DNA of 64,000 nt from positions 1-64,000 of the forward strand of contig CBFHJA010000004.1 of NCBI GenBank assembly GCA_965656085.1. The letters are read 5' to 3'. Every line of letters begins with the position of its first letter. Within the stretch, counting starts at the first letter, position 1. The position numbers and the translations under genes were made by a program. The DNA is from Aliishimia sp965656085. GTDB taxonomy: Bacteria > Pseudomonadota > Alphaproteobacteria > Rhodobacterales > Rhodobacteraceae. Of this stretch, positions 33,217-42,300 are shown piece by piece. Below the pieces are notes generated by a model that searched no databases, was not told the origin of the DNA, and saw only the letters and a program-made list of their open reading frames with translations.

Positions 33217-33830
33217 TTGCGAAACACCATGACGAGGCCGCGATCCGCGGCGTGGGGATGATCCGGATTGTCATAGATCTCGATCTCGACAAACCGCAGC
33301 GGTGAAATCTGCCCCGCCGCCTGCAACCGCGCCAGCGCCGATCCAAAGCCCATGCCATCGAGCACCGGCGCGATGGTGCCGCAGACAAACAGCCCGCCGG
33401 AGCGGGTCACCCGCAAAAGCTCCGGAAGGCATGCGGGTCCGACGTGGCCGTGGGTGAAGGTGCCGCAGGAGATCACGCCGCCGTAGCTGTCGCTCGCAAG
33501 CGGCAGCGGTTCCAGCAGATCGCCTTCGATCAGATTGCGATAAAGTGCCTTGCCGCGCGCGATCTCGAGCATCTGCGGCGTGATGTCAAAGCCATCCACG
33601 ACCGCGCCGCCTAGATGCGTCGCCACCAGCCCCGTGCCCGCGCCGATGTCGAGAATGGGTGTGTCATCGCCGCCCGCCGCCAGATAGGTTTCCGCGATGC
33701 GCTGCGGGGCGACGTAGCCCCAGCCGTCGCCGAAGCTTTCGTCGTAGGTTTCGGCCCATGCCCCATAAAGCGTCCTCGCGCTGTCCGGGCCGTCGATCTC
33801 GTAGGCGTTGTCGAGGTCGTAATCGGGCAT
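33210..33830 (-). CDS. Class I SAM-dependent methyltransferase
   Basis: The 206-aa protein has motif I LDIGAGTGLVA near residue 60, an acidic loop GFDITPQML, and a post-motif region LPLASDSYGGVISCGTF. This is the Methyltransf_11/25 type acting on a small molecule. It starts 1 bp after the DppF-like ATPase stop and overlaps the GNAT gene, suggesting both enzymes modify the imported compound or a product of it; that is inference. Confidence 0.8.
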   Translation of the reverse strand: MPDYDLDNAYEIDGPDSARTLYGAWAETYDESFGDGWGYVAPQRIAETYLAAGGDDTPILDIGAGTGLVATHLGGAVVDGFDITPQMLEIARGKALYRNLIEGDLLEPLPLASDSYGGVISCGTFTHGHVGPACLPELLRVTRSGGLFVCGTIAPVLDGMGFGSALARLQAAGQISPLRFVEIEIYDNPDHPHAADRGLVMVFRKC

Positions 33831-34685
33831 CTAGACCACCGTCGCCTTTCCGCGCCTGCCGGGCAGCACCCGGCTGCGCTGATCAGGATCGAGAGAGGGG
33901 ATCGCGGCCAGCAGCGCGCGGGTGTAGTCGTGCTGCGGATCGGCGAAGATCTGGCGCGTCGGACCTTCCTCCACGATCTCGCCCAGATACATCACCGCCA
34001 GATAGTCGCAGATATGGGCGACCACGCTCAGATCATGGGAAATGAACAGGTAGGTCAGGTCCAGATCGCGTTGCAACTGTTTGAGAAGGTTCAGGATGTC
34101 GGCCTGAATCGAGACATCCAAGGCGGCCACGCATTCATCGGCGACCACGAATTTCGGCCCCGCCGCGAGCGTCCGCGCAATGGAAATGCGCTGGCGTTGC
34201 CCGCCCGAGAAGGCATGCGGGTAGCGGCGCAGATGTTCGAGGTTGATCCGGCATTTCCCGGCGATCTCGCGCACCCGGGCGTCGGTTTCTTCGCGGGTTT
34301 TGGTGATCCCCAGCACTTCGAGCGGTTCAGCGATGATATCCCGCACGGTCATGCGCGGCGACAGCGCGGCATAGGGGTCCTGAAAGATCAGCTGGGCCTC
34401 GGCGCGGAAGGCGCGTTCCTGCTGCTTTGTCATCTTCGCGATGTCGTATCGGTTGTTCCCGTCGTCATAGGTGATTTTTCCCGCGCTGATCGGGGCGGCC
34501 TTGAGGATCGCCCGGCCCAGCGTCGTTTTGCCGGACCCGCTTTCGCCGACGAGCCCGACAAAGCTGCCCTTGGGGATATCGAGGCTGACGGTCTTCACCG
34601 CCTGAACCATCGGCGGCGTGCCGAAGAGCTTGCGGCCCAGAGGAAAGGCGACGGTCAGGTTCTGGATGGACACAAGCGGCGTCAT
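33831..34685 (-). CDS. Oligopeptide/dipeptide ABC transporter ATPase (DppF-like)
   Basis: The 284-aa ATPase has Walker A GESGSGKTTLGRAI, signature FSGGQRQRISIARTL, Walker B FVVADECVAALD and switch His FISHDLSVVAHI. The C-terminal oligo_HPY tail (PSLDPDQR) is short. It overlaps the DppD-like gene by 4 bp. Note Glu-Cys after the Walker B Asp where DEP is usual; the catalytic Glu is kept. Confidence 0.9.
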   Translation of the reverse strand: MTPLVSIQNLTVAFPLGRKLFGTPPMVQAVKTVSLDIPKGSFVGLVGESGSGKTTLGRAILKAAPISAGKITYDDGNNRYDIAKMTKQQERAFRAEAQLIFQDPYAALSPRMTVRDIIAEPLEVLGITKTREETDARVREIAGKCRINLEHLRRYPHAFSGGQRQRISIARTLAAGPKFVVADECVAALDVSIQADILNLLKQLQRDLDLTYLFISHDLSVVAHICDYLAVMYLGEIVEEGPTRQIFADPQHDYTRALLAAIPSLDPDQRSRVLPGRRGKATVV

Positions 34686-35668
34686 CGCACGTCCTCCGGG
34701 AACAAGGCGGCGAAATGGCCGGGGCGCAGTTCGGTCATCGGGGGCACGTCGCGTTCGTAGCGCGAGCCGGGCTCCAGTTCGGCGTTGCGCGGGTGAAACA
34801 CGCAGCCCGAAGGCCGCTCCAGTGGCGACGGGATGTCGCCGGGAATGGGCGTGAGGGGCGCATCCAGATTGTCGAGGTTCGGCATCGCGTTCAGCAGGCC
34901 GCGCGTATAGGCATGAGCAGGCCTGCGCAGCACATCGCGCACCGGGCCTTTCTCCATGATCCGGCCCAGATACATCACGGCCACGCGGTCCGCCGTTTGG
35001 GCGATCACCCCGAGGTCATGGGTGATGAACAGGATCGACATGCCGAAATCACGGGTCAGCTCTTTCATCAGGTCGATCACCTGCCGCTGGATCGTGACGT
35101 CTAATGCGGTCGTTGGCTCATCGGCGATCAACAGCTGGGGCTTGGTGGTGAGCGCCATGGCGATCATCGCGCGCTGGCGCATCCCGCCGGAATACTCGAA
35201 CACATACTGATCGAACCGCTGCGCCGGTTCGGTGATGCCGACCCGGTCCAGCATCTCGATGGACAGCGCCTTGGCCTGCGCGCGGGAGAGGTCGGTGTGG
35301 ATTTCAAGCTGCTCGACCATTTGCTGGCCCACGGTGAGGGCCGGGGCGAAACTGGCCATGGGTTCCTGAAAGATCATCGAAATCCGGCCGCCGCGTACGG
35401 GCCGCATATCGCGTTCACGTCGCAGGCTCAGCACGTCGATGGCGGGCTCGCCGTGCAAGGTGATCTTGGAGGCCGGATCGTAAAGCGTGTTGCGCCCGTT
35501 GAGCTGCATGATCGCCTTGGCCGTGACCGACTTGCCCGACCCGCTCTCGCCCACGAGCCCCAAGACCTCGCCCGGCCCGATGTCGAACGACACGTCCTCC
35601 ACCGCGGTGATGAGCCCTTCATCGGTGTTGAAGCGGATGGTGAGGTTTTCGACGCTCAGCAGGCTCAT
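34682..35668 (-). CDS. Oligopeptide/dipeptide ABC transporter ATPase (DppD-like)
   Basis: The 328-aa ATPase carries Walker A GESGSGKSVTAKAI, signature YSGGMRQRAMIAMAL, Walker B LLIADEPTTALD and switch FITHDLGVIAQ. The C-terminal oligo_HPY region includes PLTPIPGDIPSPLERPSGC and FHPRN, with a Cys as in iron-sulfur-like DppD tails. It overlaps both neighbours by 4 bp. Confidence 0.92.
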   Translation of the reverse strand: MSLLSVENLTIRFNTDEGLITAVEDVSFDIGPGEVLGLVGESGSGKSVTAKAIMQLNGRNTLYDPASKITLHGEPAIDVLSLRRERDMRPVRGGRISMIFQEPMASFAPALTVGQQMVEQLEIHTDLSRAQAKALSIEMLDRVGITEPAQRFDQYVFEYSGGMRQRAMIAMALTTKPQLLIADEPTTALDVTIQRQVIDLMKELTRDFGMSILFITHDLGVIAQTADRVAVMYLGRIMEKGPVRDVLRRPAHAYTRGLLNAMPNLDNLDAPLTPIPGDIPSPLERPSGCVFHPRNAELEPGSRYERDVPPMTELRPGHFAALFPEDVR

Positions 35669-36786
35669 GTCTTGGCCTCGCTATAGGGGTCTGCCGCATC
35701 GCGCAGGCCGTCGCCCACGAAGACAAAGGCCATGACCAGCGCCACGAAGAACAGCACGGGGATGAAATACCATTGGTAGTTCAGCAAGACATCGGCGTTC
35801 GTCGTGTTTTGCAACAGCACGCCCAGCGAGGTCACGGGGTCTTTCAGCCCCAGCCCGATAAAGGACAGCGCTGTTTCCGACAGCACCATGTAGGGAAAGG
35901 AAATCACCAGATCGACGATGATGTAGCTGGTGAAGGACGGCAGCAGATGCCGCCGGATGATATGCCCCGAACCGGCCCCGGACAGCTGTGCGGCCAGCAC
36001 GTAGTCCTGATTGCGCTCCACCAGCAGATGGGTGCGCACGCGCCGCGCCAGCGTGGGCCAGCCGATGAGCCCCAGAATGATCGAGATGAAAAAGAACCGC
36101 GTCTCGGCACTCCACGTGTCGGGAACGAAGGCCGCAAGCGCCATGAAGAGCGGAATGGCGGGCACGGTGCGGATCGCGTCGGTGATCATCTGCACCACGC
36201 TGTCCACCATGCCGCCGTAATAGCCTGCGATCCCGCCAATGGTCAGCGCCATGACGAAAGAGATCAGCACCCCCAACGTGCCCACGGCCAGCGATGTCTT
36301 GATCGCATGAAGCGTGCGGCTGAAGATGTCCTTGCCGGTGTCGTCGGTGCCAAAGAGGTGGATCGTCCCTTCGTCCACGCCGAACAGGTGCCGGTCCAGC
36401 GTGACGCCAAACCACGTATAGGCGTCCCCCGTCACGAACCACTGCACATAGCGGCGATCCTCGGTGTCGATCGTGCTGACCCAGCGGAAATTCGTCTCGA
36501 TCGAGCGCTCGCGTTTGACCCCGTAAATGAAGGGCCGCACCGAACAGCCCGCGTCGTCGCAGAACCGCGGGATCTGTGGCGCGCCGTTGGTATAGTCCTT
36601 GTTCGCCCCGGCGATGGTGGGGTCATAGGGTCCGACGAAATCGGCAAAGACACCCAGCAAGATCATCAGGCCCAGCACCCATGCCGCGAACATCGCCGCG
36701 CGCTGCCGGCGGAAGCGGGCCCAGATGAGCTGGCCTTGCGAGGCGGTGAAATAGGCCTCTTTGGCCTGTTGGCTGACATCCCTCAT
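35665..36786 (-). CDS. Peptide-type ABC transporter permease (DppC/OppC-like) with large periplasmic insert
   Basis: The 373-aa protein has an N-terminal cytoplasmic stretch, a first helix near residue 33 (MFAAWVLGLMILLGVF), then an unusually long periplasmic loop of about 100 residues containing two Cys (FCDDAGCS) before GTDDTGKDIFSR and the remaining five helices. The EAA loop reads AQLSGAGSGHIIRRHLLPS. The loop makes it about 70 residues longer than typical DppC and suggests a specialised binding-protein docking surface. Confidence 0.88.
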   Translation of the reverse strand: MRDVSQQAKEAYFTASQGQLIWARFRRQRAAMFAAWVLGLMILLGVFADFVGPYDPTIAGANKDYTNGAPQIPRFCDDAGCSVRPFIYGVKRERSIETNFRWVSTIDTEDRRYVQWFVTGDAYTWFGVTLDRHLFGVDEGTIHLFGTDDTGKDIFSRTLHAIKTSLAVGTLGVLISFVMALTIGGIAGYYGGMVDSVVQMITDAIRTVPAIPLFMALAAFVPDTWSAETRFFFISIILGLIGWPTLARRVRTHLLVERNQDYVLAAQLSGAGSGHIIRRHLLPSFTSYIIVDLVISFPYMVLSETALSFIGLGLKDPVTSLGVLLQNTTNADVLLNYQWYFIPVLFFVALVMAFVFVGDGLRDAADPYSEAKT

Positions 36787-37796
36787 GCTTGGCCTCCGAT
36801 CACCGATTTGCGCATCCTCGGATCAAGGATCGCCAAGGCGATATCCGTGATGAAATTCAGCCCCACAATCGTGGCCGTCAGCAAGAAGATGATGGCTCCG
36901 GCAAGCTGCTGGTCGTTGGAGCGGGCCAGCGCCTCCAGCAACAGCGCCCCGGCCTCTGTCAGGGTCAGGATCACGGCGACGATGGGCAGTTCGTTGAAAA
37001 TGCGGTTCAGATCGAACCCCAGCGAGTTGACGATCGGACCCAGAGCGTGCCGCGCCGGGTAGCGCCACAACAGCCTGCGCCCATAGAGCCCGCGCGCGCG
37101 TGCCGCGGTGACATAGAGCTTGGACTGCTCGTCGAGCATCAGCGCCCGCACGGTTTGCAGCGCGAAGGCGGTGGCCGACCAGCCCAGAATGAAAATCGGC
37201 AGCCATGCACGCGACATGAAATCCCAGAATTTGGCCATGGACCAAGGCGCGTCGCGAAACTCCTTGCTGAACAGCCCGCTGAGGGAGTCTCCGAAATAGA
37301 CCGTCGAGATCAGCATGATGATCAGCGCCAGCAGGAAGTTCGGCAGCGCGAGGCCCAAGTAGGACACAAAGCGCAGGATGTTGTTGACCACCGGATTGCG
37401 GGACGCGGCGGCGTAGATGCCGACCGGGATGGCGATCAGATAGGCGACGAAGAGGGCGGCGAAGCAGATCGCCGCCGAGATCAGGAATTTGGAGCCCAGA
37501 AGCTGGCTGATCTCGACCCGCAGGATGCAACTGGTTCCGAAATCGCCGACAAACGCGCCCGTCACCCACGCCGCCCAGCGGTACAGGAAGGGTTGGTCCA
37601 GACCCAGACGCGCCCGCTCGGCGTCGATGTCTTCCATCGTGAGGTTCTGACCTTGGGTGTTCTTGTAGGCCAGATAGCGTTCGGCGCAGTCGCCGGGCAC
37701 GAATTCCATCAAGGAAAATACCAGAAAGGACACGATCAGCAATGTGGTGAGCGCCAAGAGTGCCCGAATGCCGACAAAGCGCATGAACTCGGTCAT
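36783..37796 (-). CDS. Peptide-type ABC transporter permease (DppB/OppB-like)
   Basis: The 337-aa protein has six helices starting at residues 9-28 and the coupling loop TAARARGLYGRRLLWRYPAR. The substrate is probably a peptide or opine-like molecule. It overlaps the DppC-like gene by 4 bp and follows the binding-protein gene after a hairpin. Confidence 0.9.
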   Translation of the reverse strand: MTEFMRFVGIRALLALTTLLIVSFLVFSLMEFVPGDCAERYLAYKNTQGQNLTMEDIDAERARLGLDQPFLYRWAAWVTGAFVGDFGTSCILRVEISQLLGSKFLISAAICFAALFVAYLIAIPVGIYAAASRNPVVNNILRFVSYLGLALPNFLLALIIMLISTVYFGDSLSGLFSKEFRDAPWSMAKFWDFMSRAWLPIFILGWSATAFALQTVRALMLDEQSKLYVTAARARGLYGRRLLWRYPARHALGPIVNSLGFDLNRIFNELPIVAVILTLTEAGALLLEALARSNDQQLAGAIIFLLTATIVGLNFITDIALAILDPRMRKSVIGGQA

Positions 37797-37846
37797 ATGT
37801 CTCCGTTCCCGACCCCCGGTTTGTGCCCAAATGCGGGTGTGGCGAA

Positions 37847-37873
37847 AGCCGGGCGTCGCAAAACGCCCGACTT
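37847..37873 (-). promoter_or_regulatory. Intercistronic hairpin between binding-protein and permease genes
   Basis: On the transcribed strand CGGGCGT and ACGCCCG pair across a short loop (TTTGCG). As at 28436 it lies directly after a binding-protein gene and lacks a long T run, so it probably protects or partially terminates that message. Confidence 0.55.
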
Positions 37874-37898
37874 CCGCAGGTCTGTGTCAACTTGGGCC

Positions 37899-39941
37899 TT
37901 AGTTGTCTTCCGCGAGGAACCACTGGGTCGCCCGGTAGGGGTAGGTCCGGTAGTATTCGTAGCTGGAGGTCTTGAACTCCGGCACGTTCTTCAGCCCGTT
38001 GCGCACCACGATCGGCGAGGGCGCGATGACCGTGCCGATGAACAGCATGTTGTCGGTGAAGGCTTTCGCGATGGCCGCGCCCGCAGCGGAGGCCTCGGCT
38101 GACCCCGGTGCCGCCGATTGCAGCGTTGCCACATCCGCGATCAACGCGGACACCCAAGCGGGCGGCTCAATGCCCGTTGCGCCGTCGCTGTCGATGTACT
38201 CGGCCCATTTCATGCCCGTGCGGTGCCCGAAATAGGACCCGAACGGCGGCACCAGACCTTCGTTTGTGCCCAGCGCAATCGCCAGAGGCTCGCCCTTCCA
38301 CCACGCCAGAACGTCCAGTTCATTGGCGGACTGAGCGGCGCGGTACTCATCGGGGGTGACTTCCTTGACCGTGGTCTCGACACCGACATCGCTCCATTGC
38401 TGCGCGATCAGTTCCAGCAGGTCGCCGGACATTCCTTGCGTGGCGAACTGGATGTTCAGCACGATGTCATCGCCGTTCGGCAATTCACGGGACCCATCTC
38501 CGTCCACGTCAACCATGCCAAGCGCATCGAGCGTCGCGTTGGCAAAGCTGGTGTCGAAGTCGGTCCCGACCTTGCCGTAGGCGGCCGCGAAGTCGGGCAG
38601 CGGCGAGAAGCCGGTATAGGCCATGGGCGTGCCCTGACCAAAGAAGACAACCTCGTTCAACTCGTCGCGGTTGATCGCGGCCGACATGGCTTTGCGGAAG
38701 TCGGGGTTGCTGAACACCGCCCGCTTGGCCTCGTCCTCGGACGTGACATTGAAGGACAGCGTCGGGATCGCGACGGTGGGCTTCAACTGCACCGCATAAC
38801 CGCCCTTGTCCTGATTTTCGAGCAGGATCGGCGCGTTGGGCAACTGCAGGGACTGCGCCTTGTAATCCACCTCGCCGTTGATCAGGGCGAGGATGCGCAC
38901 TTCACTGTCGTTCTTGTAGAGCTCCTCCTGACGGCTGATGTAGGGCAACTGCTGGCCGGTCGTGTCCACTTGGTGGAAATAGGGGTTCGCCACCAGCTTG
39001 CGGCCCTCGGTGGTGTCGGCGACGTAAATGTGGCTTTCGAGCGTGGGCTGCGTGGCATAGGGCAGCGTGGCCGCCTTGGCCGGATCGCGCAGCATCGGCG
39101 AGGGGGTGTCTGTCCAGTCCGAGCCGCCAAAGTAGTGATTGATGGCCTCATAGCCGCTGTCAAACCCGAACTCCGCCGCCTTGGCATCCGCGTCCGGGTT
39201 CAGGTCCGGGTGGAACTGGCCGAGGAAATGCGCGGGCTGAAAGGGCTGCGCATAGGAGGTTGCGAAATGCACGAGCAGGCCCGGCTTGGGTGCGGCCAGC
39301 ACGAACTTGAAGGTCTGCTCATCGATGATTTCGATCTCGATGGGCTCACCGCCCGCCAGAACATAATCGGCCGCCTTTTCGCGGACGTTGGTGTCAAGGC
39401 TCAGGTTCTCCAGCCAAAACCGGATATCCTCGGACGTGAAAGGCGCGCCGTCGGACCATTTGTGGCCGGCGCGCAGCTGCATGGTCAACTCGGTGAAGTC
39501 GTCGTTCCACTCCCATGACTTGGCGACGTTGGGCACGATGGTCGTCAGATCGTCCGCGTAGCGCACGAGGTTCACGTGCCGGATCGACAGGAAGTCGGAC
39601 GTGCCGGCCTCGGTGTTGTTGGACAGCGCATCGAAGGTGCCGCCATAGCTGCCGATCATGTCATATGGGGCCATGACCAGTGGCTCCGATGGCAACCGCG
39701 CGTCCAGCGGCGGAAGGTCGGGATTGCCCTGAATTTCGGCATTCAGCGCGGCGATGTCCGGGTTGGCCGAAAAGGCCATGGTGCACCCGGCTGCGGCCTC
39801 GAACTCGGCCAGCTCATATTGCTGCGGGAAGGTGCCGGCGGGCACGCCCATCGGGTCCGCCACAGTCACTGCCGGACAGGATGCCAGCGCGGCATTCCCC
39901 AGAAGCACAAGCGCAGAGCTGCACAGTAAACGAAGTTTCAT
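37899..39941 (-). CDS. Peptide-type ABC transporter substrate-binding protein (family 5)
   Basis: The 680-aa protein has a Sec signal peptide (LVLLGNAALA-S) and a family 5 SBP body: PNVAKSWEWNDDFTELTMQL, GHKWSDGAPFTSEDI and a C-terminal lobe with NELDVLAWWKGEP. It is about 130 residues longer than DppA, with an N-terminal region containing two Cys. I chose ATG 39941 because AAGGGGGA lies 6 nt upstream. It is the first gene of the eight-gene unit that ends with the PHP hydrolase. Confidence 0.9.
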   Translation of the reverse strand: MKLRLLCSSALVLLGNAALASCPAVTVADPMGVPAGTFPQQYELAEFEAAAGCTMAFSANPDIAALNAEIQGNPDLPPLDARLPSEPLVMAPYDMIGSYGGTFDALSNNTEAGTSDFLSIRHVNLVRYADDLTTIVPNVAKSWEWNDDFTELTMQLRAGHKWSDGAPFTSEDIRFWLENLSLDTNVREKAADYVLAGGEPIEIEIIDEQTFKFVLAAPKPGLLVHFATSYAQPFQPAHFLGQFHPDLNPDADAKAAEFGFDSGYEAINHYFGGSDWTDTPSPMLRDPAKAATLPYATQPTLESHIYVADTTEGRKLVANPYFHQVDTTGQQLPYISRQEELYKNDSEVRILALINGEVDYKAQSLQLPNAPILLENQDKGGYAVQLKPTVAIPTLSFNVTSEDEAKRAVFSNPDFRKAMSAAINRDELNEVVFFGQGTPMAYTGFSPLPDFAAAYGKVGTDFDTSFANATLDALGMVDVDGDGSRELPNGDDIVLNIQFATQGMSGDLLELIAQQWSDVGVETTVKEVTPDEYRAAQSANELDVLAWWKGEPLAIALGTNEGLVPPFGSYFGHRTGMKWAEYIDSDGATGIEPPAWVSALIADVATLQSAAPGSAEASAAGAAIAKAFTDNMLFIGTVIAPSPIVVRNGLKNVPEFKTSSYEYYRTYPYRATQWFLAEDN

Positions 39942-40103
39942 TGAGTCCCCCTTGAATTTCGTCTTTCCCGCGCGACTAAACTGCAGGTTTGAAAAAACTG
40001 TGTGACAGTCCGCGCAGGCGGCGGCACCTTGCGCTCTTGCGCGGCCCGGACCGCAGGCGGATTTCACCGGCCATGGGCACGAGACCACGGGAGCGGGGAC
40101 CCG

Positions 40104-40428
40104 ATTGCATCCTGCACGACACCGTGCAAACCCGCTTCCATAGCGGCACCCCACAGCATATAGTGGCCCTCAACAAAATCAGTCCAAGGGACGGGGCGCA
40201 GTGGCACATATCATCGTTGTCGGGAACGAAAAGGGCGGGGCGGGCAAGTCGACCGTGTCGATCCATGTGGCGACCGCGCTCGTCAGGGCTGGCAAATCGG
40301 TCTCTTGTCTCGATCTCGACCTGCGCCAGCGCAGCTTCACCCGCTACGCGCGCAACCGCCGCGACTTTCTCGCCGCCGAGGGGCTCGACCTGCCGACCCC
40401 GGATGTGCACGAGCTTCCCGAGGTCGCG
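40104..40428. repeat. Right direct repeat: mipZ promoter and 5' end
   Basis: This is the partner of 26378-26680 and is part of the intact mipZ locus. The upstream 97 bp align almost without gaps with the left copy, including GTGCAAAC-CGCTT and CATATAGT. The 28 bases absent from the left copy are present here (about 40385-40412). Confidence 0.85.
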
Positions 40429-41010
40429 GAATCCAGCCTCAGCCCCGGCGAGAATGTCTATGACCATCGCCTGTCGGCGGCCGTGGCCGCGCTTGAGCCG
40501 CGCAGCGATTTCATCCTGATCGACTGCCCCGGCTCGCATACCCGCCTGAGCCAAGTGGCCCATTCGCTGGCCGACACGCTGCTCACCCCGCTCAATGACA
40601 GCTTCGTCGATTTCGACCTGCTGGCCCATATCGACAGCTCCGGCACGCAGATCAAAGGCCCCTCGGTCTATTCCGAGATGGTCTGGAACGCCCGCCAATT
40701 GCGCGCGCAAGCCGGCCTCAACCCGATCGACTGGGTGGTGCTGCGCAACCGCGTCGGCACCCAGCGGATGGTGAACAAGGAGAAGATGGAGGCGGCGATC
40801 AAGATGCTGGCCAAGCGCATCGGCTTCCGCATCGCGCCGGGCTTTTCCGAACGGGTGATCTTCCGTGAATTGTTCCCGCGCGGGCTCACGCTGCTGGACC
40901 TGCGCGATATCGGCGTCAAGCAACTCAACATCTCCAATGTCGCGGCCCGGCAGGAATTGCGCGACATGATGAAGGCGCTGAACCTGCCGGGGGTGACCAT
41001 TGACTTCTGA
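40201..41010 (+). CDS. mipZ: Division-plane positioning ATPase MipZ
   Basis: The 269-aa ParA/MinD-type ATPase forms a gradient from the ParB-bound origins and inhibits FtsZ near the poles, so division happens at mid-cell. It has deviant Walker A KGGAGKST (11-18), CLDLDLRQRSFTRYARNRR, Walker B FILIDCPGSHT and PLNDSFVDFDLL, all MipZ-specific. GTG 40201 is the start, with AAGGGACGGGG upstream. Its end overlaps the ureohydrolase gene by 11 bp. Confidence 0.93.
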   Translation: MAHIIVVGNEKGGAGKSTVSIHVATALVRAGKSVSCLDLDLRQRSFTRYARNRRDFLAAEGLDLPTPDVHELPEVAESSLSPGENVYDHRLSAAVAALEPRSDFILIDCPGSHTRLSQVAHSLADTLLTPLNDSFVDFDLLAHIDSSGTQIKGPSVYSEMVWNARQLRAQAGLNPIDWVVLRNRVGTQRMVNKEKMEAAIKMLAKRIGFRIAPGFSERVIFRELFPRGLTLLDLRDIGVKQLNISNVAARQELRDMMKALNLPGVTIDF

Positions 41011-41956
41011 CACCCCCGATCTCGGCGCGCTCTTCGGCGCAGCGGGCAGCGAGACCTTTCTCGGGCTGGCGGCCTGCGCCGATGTCGCGGACCTCACCGC
41101 GCCCATCGCCCTCTTCGGCGCCCCCGGCGCGACGCCCTATGCCAGCGTGGGCGCCTATTGCGCCGCCGCCCCGCGCGCGCTGCGCGATGCCACCGCCGCG
41201 CTGACCGCCAATCTTGAACGGCACAATTTCGATCTGGGCGGGCCGACCTTCCCGCACCCGGCCCTGCGCCCTGTGGATCTCGGCGATCTGCCCTATGATC
41301 CGGCGGATTTCGCCGCCAACCGCGCCGCGATTGCCGAGATGACCCGCAGCATCCGCACCGCCGGGGCGGTTCCGGTGATGCTAGGCGGGGACGATTCGGT
41401 GCCGATCCCGATGCTGGAGGCGCTGGACGGGGGCGGCCCGCTCACCATCCTGCAGATCGACGCCCATATCGACTGGCGCGAAAGCCATATGGACGAGCGG
41501 CTGGGCCTGTCCTCGACCATGCGCCGCGCCTCCGAAATGCCCCATGTGCTGCAAATCGTGCAGGTCGGCGCGCGCAGTATCGGCTCGGCCCATTCGAGCG
41601 ATCTGGGCGACGCGCTGGACTGGGGCGCGCGCGTCGTTCCGGCCCGCGATCTGCACCGCGATGGTGTCGCCGAGGCCCTGTCCTCGATCCCCGAGGGCGC
41701 CAATATCGCGATCTGCTTCGACGTGGACGCGCTCGACCCGTCCATCGTGCCCGGCGTGATCGGCCGCGCGCCCGGCGGTCTGAGCTATTGGCAGGCGCTG
41801 GAGTTGATCGAGATGGCGGCTGCCCGGGGCACCCTCGTGGCCGCCGATTTCGTCGAATATCAACCCGACGCCGATGTGGACGGCTTGGGCGCGCTGACGG
41901 TCTCGCGCCTCGTGACCGCCACGCTCGGCCTTCTGGCGCGTCAGGCGGCGCGGTGA
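41000..41956 (+). CDS. Ureohydrolase (agmatinase/arginase family) with altered metal ligand
   Basis: The 318-aa protein has the arginase fold and most of the dimanganese site: DAHID (154-158) and FDVDALDPS (Asp241 and Asp243). The first ligand motif is GGDDS (129-133) where GGDHS is canonical, so the His is Asp132. It may still bind metal, or act on another guanidino or ureido substrate. It starts at TTG inside the mipZ end (11-bp overlap), an uncommon pairing of division and nitrogen genes. The stop overlaps the next gene (GTGA). Confidence 0.85.
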   Translation: MTSDTPDLGALFGAAGSETFLGLAACADVADLTAPIALFGAPGATPYASVGAYCAAAPRALRDATAALTANLERHNFDLGGPTFPHPALRPVDLGDLPYDPADFAANRAAIAEMTRSIRTAGAVPVMLGGDDSVPIPMLEALDGGGPLTILQIDAHIDWRESHMDERLGLSSTMRRASEMPHVLQIVQVGARSIGSAHSSDLGDALDWGARVVPARDLHRDGVAEALSSIPEGANIAICFDVDALDPSIVPGVIGRAPGGLSYWQALELIEMAAARGTLVAADFVEYQPDADVDGLGALTVSRLVTATLGLLARQAAR

Positions 41957-42159
41957 GCCAGTTCGGCCCGTCGCGCGGCGAGTTGAAAATCCGGCTCGCG
42001 ATCTCGGCGGCGGGGCTCGCCCTGATGCTCTTCGCACTTCTGTTCCGCGGCCTGCCCACCAGCGCGGGCGGCTGGGAAGCGATTGCCATCGCAGCGCTGT
42101 TCTTCGGCGGCAGCTTCGTCTGGACCCTGCGCAAACTGATCCGGCGCGATCACGGCTGA
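41953..42159 (+). CDS. 68-aa two-helix membrane protein
   Basis: The small protein begins at GTG overlapping the ureohydrolase stop and has two hydrophobic helices (about 15-33 and 40-58) with a basic C-terminus KLIRRDHG. The overlap and the sensible topology support it being real. The function is unknown. A GC hairpin (GGGGGAG...CTCCC) follows about 30 bp after the stop. Confidence 0.6.
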   Translation: MSQFGPSRGELKIRLAISAAGLALMLFALLFRGLPTSAGGWEAIAIAALFFGGSFVWTLRKLIRRDHG

Positions 42160-42300
42160 GCGGAGTTCGAACGCGCCTTTGGCGCGTGGGGGAGTTCCAC
42201 TCCCGCCCGCCACCAGCCTTACACGTCACCGACGGACTGGATATTTAGAGCCAAAGGAAGACAGGGGCCGGGCAGGACCTCGTAGGGTCTGCAATCTGCC

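Larger units (their letters stand above)
26681..40103 (-). other. 13.4-kb all-minus transporter block between mipZ repeats
   Basis: All thirteen genes from 26693 to 39941 are on the minus strand and encode two ABC uptake systems plus associated enzymes and a regulator. The block begins directly where the truncated mipZ homology ends and finishes about 160 bp before the right mipZ repeat. No transposase, integrase or tRNA is seen at either edge. The arrangement points to insertion at mipZ by homologous (homeologous) recombination. Confidence 0.6.

Noticed and set aside
39942..40103. Attachment site or integrase target at the right edge of the transporter block
   Set aside because: No tRNA, integrase gene or short exact duplication was seen; only the diverged mipZ repeats.
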